Source: Dermacentor variabilis (taxonomy: Eukaryota > Arthropoda > Arachnida > Ixodida > Ixodidae). From it: 64,000 nucleotides of DNA. The stretch covers positions 205,302,250 to 205,366,249 of the forward strand of contig NC_134570.1 of the NCBI RefSeq assembly GCF_050947875.1, written 5' to 3'. The notes beneath the pieces were generated by a model, which was given only the letters and a program-made list of their open reading frames with translations, did not search any database and was not told the origin of the DNA. A program made the position numbers and the translations under genes. Positions 31,831-42,939 of the stretch are shown piece by piece; within the stretch, counting starts at the first letter, position 1; each line of letters begins with the position of its first letter.

Positions 31831-33239
31831 GCCACCTTTGCCAAGGACGAACTAGCCAGCGGAGCAGCGACATGCAACGCGCCTGCCGATTTATGCTTCC
31901 CATTCAAGCTGCAGGCAAAGCGACGACAAGCAAATTGTCATCATAGCACCCTTATGAACACGCTCCCAGTGTTACTGACGGCCACACACACTCCGGAGCC
32001 TCGAAGTGCGCTTCAAAGTTTGGATGCCCTGAATCCGGCACTGTCCAGTCTTGAGCAGCACAATGGCTGCGCCTCTACGCTCGTTCCTTCCAGAAGCCAA
32101 GGAAGCGTCCATATTCCAGTGTATTGCCCGAAGCTTTATGTTACGCACTTCAGACTTTTGTGTCTCTGTTTCTTTTTTAAATTCCAATCATCGTCAATTG
32201 TGACTCAAACACTGAGAGCTCGATCCGCCAATCAGGTTATGAACCTTTCACGTGTGCCACCTGTAGCGACCGCAGAAAAGTAATCGTTTACGTCAGAGGC
32301 TATTTCACTTATGCTTTACACCTATAGCCACAGCTGATGACGGCCACCAGCACGTATGCTTGACTGCAAAAGGCAAGAACGTCGAACTCATGCTCGTAGG
32401 TGCCTACACTTGACCTTAAAGCTTATTTATCAACGCTATTGTAAGTGCACTTTTATCAGCGACACGTTGACGGTGGATTATTACAGGCAATTTAAATGCG
32501 CGTCATGTCCTACAGAGAACGTTAAATGCGATTTGTCGAGGACGACGTGTACTGTCCTACGCTCGGACCATGATCTATGCTGCAAAAATGATGGCGGTGC
32601 CACGTTTCTATAGGGATGGAAATACAGAAGTCGACTCAACTTAACTTTTGCTTAAAGATTTCACTAAGTGGACATTTCGACTTCATGGTGAAGTTGTTTC
32701 CGGCCAACGAAAATCACGGTAGTGACCACGTTGAAGCCTATGTTAATACCGAAGACTCTACCAACACTCTACGCTCTACCAACGTTCTTCAACGCGTCGC
32801 TCATAAAGACAATGTGTGAAAGATTCAGCACGGTCTACCTGCAAATATCGAGGAGTTAATTAAAGGACTGCTAAAAAGCCACAATCATTTTTAGACCTAT
32901 CTCTAAATTTTCTACAGTAGGAGCCGACTAGCAGCGGCTCCGAGCAATTCGCCCCGTGAAGAACGACGGCAGAAGTTCACCAAGTCCATTTTTGCATACA
33001 GAGGAGGATACAGCGTTGGGTGAACACGCTTCAGTCTCTAAAATTTACTTGAGTAGCTTGATCCACGTAATCCCCAGTCGCATATAAGGAGAACGGTGCA
33101 CGGCCTTCGAGCATCACCGTATCCACACCACCTCTTGAATTGCCTGGCTCTCTACCAAGGTCGCCGAGAGATGAACGTAGCGGATGAATATGTCCTAGGT
33201 TGCTGGTCAATCGCCCTCGTTCCCCGCACATGATCCGCG
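31831..33239. other. no recognisable gene
   Basis: Only short frames without motifs on either strand. Confidence 0.45.
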
Positions 33240-33626
33240 TAATTAGATAAATACTCTTAATTAATTATTGAACTTCTGAGTTATTATAATTACATTATTA
33301 GTGTCATGAGAAAATTGTACAGTAACATGCAAAACTTGCGATACAGCTTTGTGTTGTTCAATACGTGCTACATAAAAGTGTTTTTCCGACCTTGAAAGGG
33401 GACCTCTAATGCACGAAAAATTGCCGCACGACTGGCCACTCGAGGCACTTTGCGCGAATTCACGGGCCTCTTTCACCTTCAGAAAACTTTTATGTAGTCC
33501 ATATTCAGCAACAGAAAGCTGCATCCGGAGCTTTTCATGTCGCTTTACAATTTTCTCATTGACACTTTTAATCTTACTACAACAATTGAGAAGGTTAATA
33601 ATTAATTAGGACTAATTATCTAATTA
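33240..33626. mobile_element. foldback element with arms of about 165 bp
   Basis: The ends are inverted: TAATTAGATAA at 33240 against TTATCTAATTA at 33616-33626. Further inward, TTAATTAATTATT pairs with AATAATTAATTA, TGAGAAAATTGTA (about 33307) with TACAATTTTCTCA (about 33547), ACAGCTTTGTGTTG with CAACAGAAAGCTG, and TACATAAAAGT with ACTTTTATGTA. The arms are about 70-75% identical around a loop of about 60 bp. Total 387 bp, no coding. This is a large-palindrome MITE. Confidence 0.8.
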
Positions 33627-34071
33627 GATGGAATGAAAAAGATAATTTCAGTATCTCCAAGTGACGGCAAACTACATTACCTTGGGTCGTTCCAGCTACG
33701 TGGCATTTGCATAGCCTTGAAGTTTACCTGAAGTTCCGGAAAACATCCTGTATTATTCAGCGAAAGGATTACAGATAACTGAAGGACGTTGTAAATAAGA
33801 GAATTGAACTAACTGATGACATGGGGCATACCACCACTTACGTTTCAATTTTCTTACTACATGGTTTTAACTACTTCGTATGACTATATAGTGAAGTTGA
33901 TATCATGCACAGGTAACATCGTCGACACAAATCTTAACTTCAATATCCTTAACTAATATTACACCATCCCAATTCATTCATTGCAGCTTTACTTCTGCAG
34001 AGAGCTAGTGCGAACAATGGCGGCAATCTGACATGTCCGAAGGTGAGTAGCTGCTTATCACAGAAAAATAT
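33627..34071. other. no recognisable gene
   Basis: AT-rich; nothing identified. Confidence 0.45.
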
Positions 34072-34204
34072 TGTCACGGGGATAAAACTACTTACACGAT
34101 GTATTTACAAGGCGTACATAAACAGCAGCTGAGAATCCCGAGAAGCTGTTGCCACTTCGTCGTATTCACGGTCGACGACATTGTCCTCTATTCCCACCGT
34201 AACA
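34072..34204 (-). repeat. 3' LTR of a gypsy element (minus strand)
   Basis: On the minus strand it runs from TGTTACGGTGGG at 34204 to CCCCGTGACA at 34072, 133 bp with TG...CA ends. The preceding CACCGGGGGTCG fits a polypurine tract. The integrase frame of the same element ends just upstream. Confidence 0.7.
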
Positions 34205-35220
34205 CGACCCCCGGTGAAGAAAGCACCGTCCCCGGGCTTCAGGTGGGACCATCGGTAAGGGCATAGTAAGGCTTAAGCCGAGGGAGGTGTACGACGTCAG
34301 GTGGTGTGGGACCGGGTGGCATGACGGAGGTCACGGGGATTATCTCGTAAGTCACATTGGTCACTTGACGCAGAACGCGGTAAGGGCCTTTGTAGGACGA
34401 AAGGAGCTTCTCGGAGAGCCCCACTCGGCGGTAAAAAGACCGAAGTAGTACGAGAGAGCCTGATGAAAAATATGTCACGGCGGCGGCGATTGTAAGCGTG
34501 CCGTGGAGTTTCCTGCTATGCCAACAAACGAGTAAGGGAAAGCGGGCACGCATGGTCAGCGTGGGCGATGGTGTTGCGGGCATACTTGGTCCTGGAACCC
34601 AATACCAAGGGCAGTGAAGTGTCCAATCGTAATACGGCCGAAGAGTAAGTAAAAGGGGAAATACTCAGCAATATCGTGGCGTGATGAATATTAGACGAAC
34701 GTGACATAAGGGCGCGCCACTACCCAGTCCTTGTGGTCCGGTAAAACCTATTTTAATAGTATGTCAGTAATGATCCGACTAAGTCGCTCAGTAAGGCCAT
34801 TGGTCTGGGGATGATAGGAGGTAGCCAGTTTGTGCTTGGTAGAACATGAGCGTAGGATGTCGGCGATGGCTTGGGAGAGGAAAGTGTGACCACGGTCAGT
34901 AAGGGGCTGTCGCGGGGCGCGTTGTACTAAAATGACATCGCGGAGTAGGAAATCTGCGACGCCGGTTGCGCAACTCCTGGGAAATGCCCGAATGATAACA
35001 CAGTGCGTCACGTAATCAGTAGGGACAGCGATCCTTCTGTTACCGGAGCTGGACTCGGGGAAAGGGTCAAGGAGATCCAAATCCATGCCAAAGATTGGCT
35101 CAGGTGGAATGTCGATCGGCTGTAAGTACCCGGCAGGAAGCGTTGCTGGCTTTTTCCGATGATGACAGGGCTTTCATTCTCGTAGGCACGGTGATGCCAC
35201 GAGAGCAACCTTCGCGATGC
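34205..35220 (-). pseudogene. gypsy integrase remnant
   Basis: The minus strand, from about 35215, encodes the end of the integrase zinc finger region and the core: DLLDPFPESSSGNRR near 35075, LTDRGHTFLSQ near 34905, and SYHPQTNGLTERLSR near 34815, which keep the expected acids of the core. After a gap and frame breaks, the GPY/F module appears as VGLSEKLLSSYKGPYR near 34420-34370 and ends in VVHLPRLKPYY. Upstream RT and gag are absent, and stops are present. This is a second gypsy lineage, distinct from the 12.7 kb element. Confidence 0.8.
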
Positions 35221-35465
35221 CTTCATCGACCGCCACAATCCTGATGCTATCGGCGTTCGAAATTTCACCGGAAGCAGCAGCAGACGATACTATCGATGTT
35301 CTGTGCTCACATCTTCCGCGAATGCATGGTCTACCGAAGGCTTACAGGAGCAGCTTTGCCATGTGGTTTCTTCAACTAGAGAATCCCTTATGTGTCAACA
35401 ACGCGAGTGACAAACATTTTAGCCATCTCCACGCAAGTCCCGAGCTGCCAGACCGTTTTCTCTGA
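35221..35465 (+). pseudogene. gypsy gag N-terminal fragment
   Basis: The plus strand reads through FAMWFLQLENPLCVNNASD (about 35358-35412) and HFSHLHASPELPDRFL, ending at a stop near 35464. The MWFLQLEN and FSHL pieces are those of the Gag start in tick gypsy elements of the type whose integrase lies next door on the other strand. Nothing of the rest of Gag follows. Confidence 0.5.
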
Positions 35466-35944
35466 GCGCTCGGACTTCTACAGGCCCGGGCATCTACGAG
35501 AATTAGCGGTAGGTCATTATTTTGCACTACGCATTACTGTGGCTGTGCCTCACTCACAACCTACGTTGCCTGTGCTGCCTGGTACGTCTCTTTCGGAATC
35601 TGGAACACAGAACTACTAACGAGTGCCACTGCCACTACCAACACCACTTACACCGTCGCGCGCCGTTCAACGACACCGTGTTCAGCGTTGTTCGCCTCAG
35701 CGGTCTGAACTTTTGGCACGTGTCTGGAAACGACCAATACGTTTTAACTCCGCTTGCCCAGTTGCGCTGCACTGGGCGCGCAGACGTCGGAAATGCACGA
35801 CGATGCCCTTAACGCAAAAGACAATGCGCTCTGTTTCGAGGTTTGGTTCTCCTGCGCTATCGGCTGCGCATAGGCTCATCTTTGTGCTTGCACTGCAGAA
35901 ATCCCGATACAAGCACCTTCTCTACATATTTCCAATTATTTCCT
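35466..35944. other. no recognisable gene
   Basis: Short frames only; no motif recognised. Confidence 0.4.
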
Positions 35945-37685
35945 TTTATTTAATTTCATCTTTATTTCCTTAAAGACCTCCGAGGGGGTATTACATAAGG
36001 GGCGGTTTTGTGCAAAGGGTATTGTTGTCACAACGATTAATGCGATGTTACATTTGATATGCTATGCATAAAGCTTGACAGGCAGGTGATAGTGGCGATG
36101 CTGGGAGAAAGGCCATTGCAGTCCTTTGCTGCTCTTGGATAAAATGAAGCAGGAAATGTATTAGTACGGGAATGTGGGCTAGAAACTTGTAGCGCATGAC
36201 CAGTGCAATGGGATATGTGAGCTGCAGGGATCATGTAAGGAGTCGATTAAGTGGCGAGTGAAATAACTTGTGAAATAGACAGAAGATTGCAACGCATCGG
36301 CGTCAAGTAAAGGGTGATCAGTTACACTCAGATTCGAGGGATGAAGCACTGATTTGATATGAATAAGAAGCATTAATGAATCTAGCAGCCTGACTTTAAA
36401 CGAATTCTAAAATATTTGTGAGACCTACTTCGAGTGAGTTCCAGGTGGGAGATGCATACTCTTAGCCCTGACTAATGATTTATAAGGAAGTATTTTTACG
36501 CGTATTGGAGCGTTATATAAATGACACTTTAAGAAACCCAAAGTTCTGCTAGCTGATGACGTGACATTAACAATGTGGTGTTCCAAGACATATTGCTAGA
36601 TAAGGTAATTCCAAGCTATATATAAGTAGTTACTGATTCAACGGTGTGATTAGCTATGTTTGAAGTGAAGGGGAGTTTGACGCGGAGTGAAGGAAACGAG
36701 TTTGCACTTAGTAGGGTTCAGGGACATTAGCCAGTCATCTTACCATTGTAGTATATGGTCGAGGTCTTGGTGTAGAATCGTGTGGTCAGATTGACTAGTA
36801 GTAGTTTGGTAAATAACGCAGTCATCAGAAAACATGCGGATATTAGAAGATACATGTAAAGGTAGGACGTTAATGTATATTAGGAAAAAAAGAGGACCGA
36901 GGACAGAGCTTTGAGGCACCTCCGATGACACCGGAATTGGGCTGGACAATTTATTTGTAAACAATAGTTGCGAACGGTTAGTTACGAATTCTTTGATACA
37001 ATTTATTACATCAGGGCGCAAGTTTAAGAAGCAAAATTTAAGAATTTCGCATTTGTGGAGTACTCTGTCAAAGGCTTTCGAAAAAGGCAAATATGGAGTC
37101 GGTTTTGTACGTTAAGGCCAAGGTTAGCATGAAGGTCATGACGAAAGATGGCAAGCTGGGTTTCGCGAGAGGCCCTTACGAAACCCATGTTGAGAATGGT
37201 GAAAGAATTATGAGAGTTGAGAGAGTTCAAGATGCAAGCATAAATGACGTGTCCCATGAATTTTCAAGGTACGCTGGTCAAGGAAATTGTTCGGTGGTTG
37301 AGAGGTGAGTGTTTCTTACTGGATTTAAAGATGGTAACGACCTTTCCCACTTTCCGATCATCTGGTATGACACCTGTTGAAAAAGATTGCGAAAATAATA
37401 AAAAATAAGCCGAAGCAATGTGCCCTATATTTTTCAACAGTTTTGCATTAATGCCGTGCAGTAGAGATGCTGATGATAACTTCATCTTTTCGATGAGGGA
37501 TGAGATACCATCAACAGAAAAGCTGATTGCAGGCATGGAAAACGTGACATGACATGAAAACATAGGTAAGGAAGTGTCTACTTTTTTAGTGAGAATAGAT
37601 GAAAAAACGTTGTTGAAAACATCGGCAGATTCAGTATCTGAAATAACTTTCCGGAGTCGTGAGAGTAGTAGTAAGTACTTCATGG
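35945..37685 (-). pseudogene. CR1-like LINE, RT and 3' end
   Basis: Minus strand, right to left. The pre-RT linker SDTESADVFNNVFSSIL is near 37640. The RT start DGISSLIEKMKLSSAS is near 37490, then VIPDDRKVGKVVTIFKS and a decayed NHRTISLTSVP (Tyr-Arg-Pro usual) near 37310. FSKAFDRVLHKCEILKF is at about 37080. SSVLGPLFFLIYINVL follows near 36890. The active-site box reads FSDD at 36832-36821, where FADD is normal. The post-RT region runs to about 36040, then a CTCGGAGGTCTTTAAGGAAA stretch with AATAAA near 35950 gives the 3' end. Stops and a frame change at about 37260 make it dead. The right side is cut by the RTE insertion. Confidence 0.75.
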
Positions 37686-37686
37686 G

Positions 37687-37723
<37 letters not shown>
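37687..37723. repeat. (ATC)n tail of the RTE LINE
   Basis: Twelve CAT/ATC units; on the minus strand a (GAT)n tail right after GCGTAACCAGGCT. Short tandem tails are usual at RTE 3' ends. Confidence 0.9.
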
Positions 37724-37724
<1 letters not shown>

Positions 37725-37739
37725 GCCTGGTTACGCCCA

Positions 37740-39840
37740 CTGCAGTGCAAAGGCCTCTCCCATACTTCTCCAACTACCCCGGTCATGTACTAATTGTGGC
37801 CATGCCGTCCGTGCAAACTTCTTAATCTCATCCGCCCACCTAACTTTCTGCCGCCCCCTGCTACGCTTCTCTTCCCTTGGAATCCAGTCCGTAACCGTTA
37901 ATGACCATCGGTTATCTTCCCTCCTCGTTATATGTCCTGCCCATGCCCATTTCTTTTTCTTGATTTCAACTAAGGTGGCTTTCAGTATTTTTACATACGG
38001 CTAGTCTACGCCCTGATTCCGTAATGCCTCCATGACTGCTGAAGTTTCCACTGAATCAAACGCTTTGTCGTAATCAATGAAAGCTATATATAACGGTTGG
38101 TTATATTGCGCACATTTCTCTATCACCTGATTAATTGATAGTGTGAATGTGGTCCATTGTTGAGTAGCCTTTATGAAATCCTGCCTGGTCCTTTGGTTGA
38201 CAGGAGTCTAAGGTGTTCCTGATTCTATTTGCGATTACCTTAGTAAATACTTTGTAGGCAACGGACAGTAAGCTGATCGGTCTATAATTTTTCAAGTCTT
38301 TGGCGTCCCCTTTCTTATGGATTAAGATTATGTTAGCGTTCATCCAAGATTCCGGTACGCTCGAGGTCATGAGGCATTTCGTATACAGGGTGGCCAGTTT
38401 TTCTAGAACAATCTGCCCACCATCCTTCAACAAATCTGCTGTTACCTGATCCTCCCCAGCTGCCTTCCCCCTTTGCATAGCTCCCAAGGCTTTCTTTACT
38501 TCTTCCGGCGTTACCTTTGGGATTTCGAATTCCTCTGGACTAATTTCTCTTCCACTATCGTCGAGGGTGCCACTGGTACTGTATAAATCTCCATATAAAT
38601 CCTCAGCCACTTGAACTATCTCATCCATATTAGTAATGATATTGCCGGCTTTGTCTCTTAACGCATACATCTGATTCTTGCCAATTCCTAGTTTCTTCTT
38701 CACTGTTTTTAGGCTTCCTCCGTTCCTGAGAGCATGCTCAATTCTATCCATATTATATTTCCTTATGTCAGCTGTCATACGCTTGTTGATTAACTTCGAA
38801 AGTTCTGCCAGTTCTATTCTAGCTGTAGGGTTAGAAGCTTTCATACATTGGCGTTTCCTGATGAGATCTTTTGTCTCCAGAGATAGCTTACTGGTATCCT
38901 GTCTAACGGAGTTACCACGGACTTCTATTGCACACTCTTTAATGATGCCCGTAAAATTGTCATTCATTGTTTCAACACTGAGGTCCTCTTCCTGAGTTAA
39001 AGCCGAATACCGGCTCTTTAGCTTTATCCGGAATTCCTCTATTTTCCCTCGTACCGCTAACTCATTGATCGGCTTCTTATGTACCAGTTTCTTTCGTTCC
39101 CTCCTCAAGTCTATGCTAATTCGATTTCTTACCGTCCGATGGTCACTGCAGCGCACCTTGCTGAGCACGTCCACATCTTATATGATGCCAGGGATAGCAC
39201 AGAGTATAAAGTCTATTTCATTTCTAGACTCGTCATTCGGGCTCCTCCACGACCATTTTCGGCTATGCCGCTTGCGGAAGAAGGTATTCATTATGCGCAT
39301 ATTATTCTGTTCTGCAAAGTCTACTAATAACTCTCCCCTGCTATTCCTAGTGCCTATGCCACTAGGCTTGTCTCCAGCCTGCTTCCTACCTACCTTGGCA
39401 TTGAAGTCGCCCATCAGTATAGTGTATTTTGTGTTGACTTTACCTATCGCCGATTAGACGTCTTCATAGAAGCTTTCGACTTCCTGGTCATCATGACTGG
39501 ATGTAGGGGCGTAGACGTGTACGACCTATAATTTGTACCTCTTAATAAGTGTCACAACAAGACCTGCGATCCTCTCGGTAATGCTATAGAAGTCCTGTAT
39601 GTTACCAGCTATATTCTTATTAATCAGGAATGCGACTCCTAGTTCTCGTCTCTCCGCTAAGCCCCGGTAGCCCAGGACGTGCCCGCTTTTTAGCGCTGTA
39701 CATGATTCATTTGGCCTCCTAACTTCACTGAGCCCTATTATATCCCATTTGCTGCCCTCTAATTCCTGCAATAGTACTGCTAGACTCGCCTCACTAGATA
39801 ACGTTCAAGCGTTAAATGTTGCCAGGTTCAGATTCCAACG
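37740..39840 (-). pseudogene. RTE ORF: endonuclease and deleted RT
   Basis: Endonuclease pieces lie at 39771-39178: WDIIGLSEVRR with the catalytic Glu, VVHVYAPTSSHDD after a stop, MGDFNAKVG, RNEIDFILC and, beyond another stop, RCSDHRTVRN. RT at 39174-38131 is open for 347 codons: a basic linker, GKAAGEDQVTADLLKDGG, NANIILIHKKGDAKDLKNYR, PISLLSVAYKVFTKVIANRI and QAGFHKGYSTMDHIHTIN. It continues to FIDYDKAFDSVETSAVM near 38050. The sequence then jumps to KILKATLVEIKKKKWAWAGH and the C-terminal WADEIKKFART. The segment with the YADD box is gone. Confidence 0.8.
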
Positions 39841-40119
39841 GCGGCCTGTCCGGATCCAGGGATTCTTAGCACCCTCTGCTGCGTCACAGGTCTGACCGCC
39901 GCCGTGGTCAGTTTCTTCGCAGCTGCTGGGGATTGAGGGCCGGGGTTTGATTGTTGTATTCATATAGGAGGTTGCGGCCAAGTACTGCACCAGGGTGGCC
40001 AATCCTGCTCTGGTGAGGGAGTGTGTTACCGGTTCTGGTCACCGGAATGAGGCCGCACTCCAGGCCTGTTTATGCAATTTTATCAACACGCGGATTCTTT
40101 TTTTCATTCCGGTGGAAAA

Positions 40120-40195
40120 TTGCGCGGCACCGGGATTCGAACCACGGACCTCTTGCACGCAAGGCGGATGTTCTACCTCTACTTCACCGCTATTG
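40120..40195 (-). mobile_element. tRNA-like Pol III unit at the RTE 5' end
   Basis: The minus strand reads GCGGTGAAGTAGAGGTAGAA, then a CATCCGCCTTGCGTGCAAGA stretch, then GTGGTTCGAATCCCGGTGCC. The B box GGTTCGAATCC is a perfect match (40143-40133). The anticodon-like stem CTTGC-GT-GCAAG forms; the A-box side is weaker. The order is that of a tRNA-Ala-like sequence, but the 5' and 3' ends do not pair as an acceptor stem. It is followed by AATTTTCCACCGGAATG and an A-run, and then the RTE 5' region in the same orientation. It is not a functional tRNA gene. Confidence 0.65.
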
Positions 40196-42320
40196 GCGGC
40201 GAGGAGTTACGGAGTCGCCATCTATCGGAAGGGCCTCGCTGGCGTAGAATGAGGGATCACGTGGCGCGCTCCTCATAGGTTTTGCTGTCAGCGCTCACTG
40301 AAAACACCACGCGCGAGCTCTCCCGGACAGTTCTGTAAGTACTTTCGAAACGAGAGAAGTTTCTTACTGTCTAAATAATAATCTTGGGCAAACTGAAAGC
40401 ACACAATCGTTTACAGACGCTATATCTCTTTACCGAATACGTACAGTGAACGCCACTGCGCGCGGTCGCCGCGATGGAGTCTCCCGAACCGGCTTCTTGC
40501 GTGAAAGGTAGGTAAACGCTCAGAGCAAACTATCTGAAATATGTTCTTATAGTTTTTGTATAACTAAATGGAGCGTAATAGAATGAAGCCTCAATGCAGC
40601 GATCGCGCAGATTCGCAGCGACCGACTGCGCGTCTGCATGCTTGTCCGCGCACTGTTTCGCTTTCTCCGCGCGCGCGTTTTCGCACCGTGCCATGAGCTT
40701 TAGGCCGCAGAATATGAGCATTCGACAGCATACAAGCAACCATTGTTGCGTGGGCGCTATCAGAGCTGTTCAAAAATAATTTCATTGTAGAGACTTCGAC
40801 GCCTACGGGGACTGTGATGTGCCGTCGTGACGATTCAATCTTTTTTTCTTCTAAATTTTTTGACCTTTCAATACTATTTCTCGAGTTGCGTCGCACTGTA
40901 TGTTTATCGGTGTTCTCAGCGTGCAATTCACCGCTGCTCCTTTTCTGTAATCCAGTGCATTAATTCATAACACAAATATGACCATATGCCATGCTTTTTT
41001 TAAATGTGCTTCTTACCGCTGCCTTTCCACTCCACTGAACTTGCCAGTTTCTATAGCATCGACAAGTTCATAGACCAAACCGTCATGACATTAGTCGGGC
41101 AGCGGACTCGGGCGAGCGTCTCAGTGCGCGTTTTCAGAACATCGCAGATAAGGCGCCGTAGCAGAAATCTTCCTCGCGTCTGTGCTTGCTGCATAGCCGA
41201 GTTGTAGCCGATGACTGTTTGCCGGTTTTATGTTTCGCGAGCCAAGCTTCACGCAGCTTCTTGTCCTGCGGCTACGTGTGAATAAGGCTGACACCTATGG
41301 CTGACACCGTGCTCCGTTGCGTGCGTCCGGCACTGCGGCACCGAGCAGTAGCCTACCATGTTGTGCGCCTTCAAAGGCAGCCACTACCTATTGTAGTGCT
41401 TTCAAGCGTTGTAAAGGAGACCCTCGAAGCGGGAAAATCTCGCCACTAAATGAGGACCGCAGCGCACGAGGGAATTTAAACTCTCGTTTTCAGCGCGCGC
41501 CCGAAGCAGCCGACGCGGCCGCTATGTCCACGTGATCCCTCCTAGCACGTCACGCCGACGGTGGCGCCAGCTTTTCCAGTGGTGGAGCTCGAGGCCAATA
41601 CCGGTCATGGGCATCAATTAGCTGCCGAATTATGCGAGGGCTTTCTGTTAACATATTAGGCGAATCGTTGCTAAAGAAAAAGAATTCGGCGTTACGGGCT
41701 ACTGTGAGATAAGCTTTCTCAGCTGCCTAATACTTTACCTAGTTATGGGCGCCCCCTTTAACTTCGGCATTCCGGAATAAACGTTTTTCCTTGTTATCTA
41801 GGCGGTGGAAAACTTTGTTAAATGAAGGTTTCTGGCATTTTACGGGGATAGAACTCCTTAACAAAATTTTCAAGAAATAAGGAGTGAAGACTGATGTAAG
41901 GGACAAATGCGCCATCTTTACTAGTCGTTGAGCGCTAGCGTAGGCGGTTAGAATGGGGACGGAACTCAGTTGAAACGGCTCCGATTTCCGGTTGACCTCA
42001 TTCGGCCATTGATGGGGACACTGTTACAGAAATGGAGACCGCAATATTGGAAGATCGACACATAACAAGAACTAGCTTAATAGGCCACTGTCACTGTTTG
42101 GGTCTATATAAAAAATATTCAAGAACATTGCCTCGTCAGAAATGTGTCAGCGCATTGGTTTCCTCGCTTGCCTTCTGTTTTGACAAGCAGGGCCGATTGA
42201 CGGGAAGCAGCGAACTCTTGACGTAGTGCATTATCGACCACGATGTGTTTTGTGTAGCAACAATTGCACAAAAATGAAATATGTGTTCTTCCTTTTGACC
42301 GAGAAATTATATCGAAGCAT
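40196..42320. other. no recognisable gene
   Basis: GC-moderate sequence up to about 41600, then AT-rich. Open frames of 60-110 codons on both strands lack motifs, splice signals that I could tie together, or repeats. A host promoter or exon here cannot be excluded from sequence alone. Confidence 0.4.
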
Positions 42321-42329
42321 AAACAATGA

Positions 42330-42790
42330 AAGCACTACAACTCGTCACCATCCTAAAAAGCACGCGTGCAAAGCTCAGCTATCAAAGTGATGCTGAAAAT
42401 TTTTGTCATAAGCAAGCAGTGGTGCCTATAGAGTTCGTGCGAAAAGGCACCACTGCAACTGCGTCCTATTATGCCGCCAACTTAGTGACGAAGCTAAAGG
42501 AAGCCATCAAAATCAACTGGCATGATATGCTGGCAATAGGCACCCTGCTCTTCCAGGACACTGCTACATGGACCTCGTGTCTTCAATTTTCCACCTCTTT
42601 CCATCTATGAAGTTGTCTTTGAAAATCAGATACTCTTCCGACAATGACACTTGCATTGCCGAAGTAAAGTCATGGCTCAAAGTCCAGTCTGAGGAGTTCT
42701 ATAAAAGTGGTATCCTCAGCGGCGTAAGACAACGCTAGGCATTTGTGGCTCTTGGTATCGGCTATGTAGAAACATAAGAATATATATGGC
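42330..42790 (+). pseudogene. mariner transposase remnant (second family)
   Basis: The frame from 42326 contains IEFVRKGTTATASYYAANL and LKEAIKINWHDMLAIGTLLF, corresponding to the EF-PGTTVNA-YY and LLHDNARPH region of a mariner transposase. The second acid block is spoiled: QDTATW. After a stop near 42608 come VKSWLKVQSEEFYKSGI and IGYVET, the end of the protein. The N-terminal half and terminal repeats are not visible. It differs from the 9.4 kb mariner. Confidence 0.55.
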
Positions 42791-42939
42791 AACTTTCATG
42801 CTCCTGATCCCAGAGAAAGCGAGCCAGGAGGAAACATTATTGACCGCCCCTCGTACATGCACGTCGAGATCCATAGCATTTCTTATTTGTTATTGCTATT
42901 TTGGTTTCTTGTATTAGCGATGTGCATCCTGACGCACCT

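Larger units (their letters stand above)
37687..40115 (-). mobile_element. RTE-type LINE with internal deletion
   Basis: Minus strand from a 5' region near 40115 to a (GAT)n tail. The 5' part contains CTGGTGCAGTACTTGGCC near 39985. It is followed by endonuclease, RT start and a C-terminal tail. The palm part of RT is missing, so the copy is about 2.4 kb and not autonomous. It interrupts the CR1 LINE at 35945-37685 on its left side. Confidence 0.8.

Noticed and set aside
40120..40195. Functional tRNA-Ala gene
   Set aside because: The ends do not pair and the A-box side is irregular; it continues into retroelement sequence.
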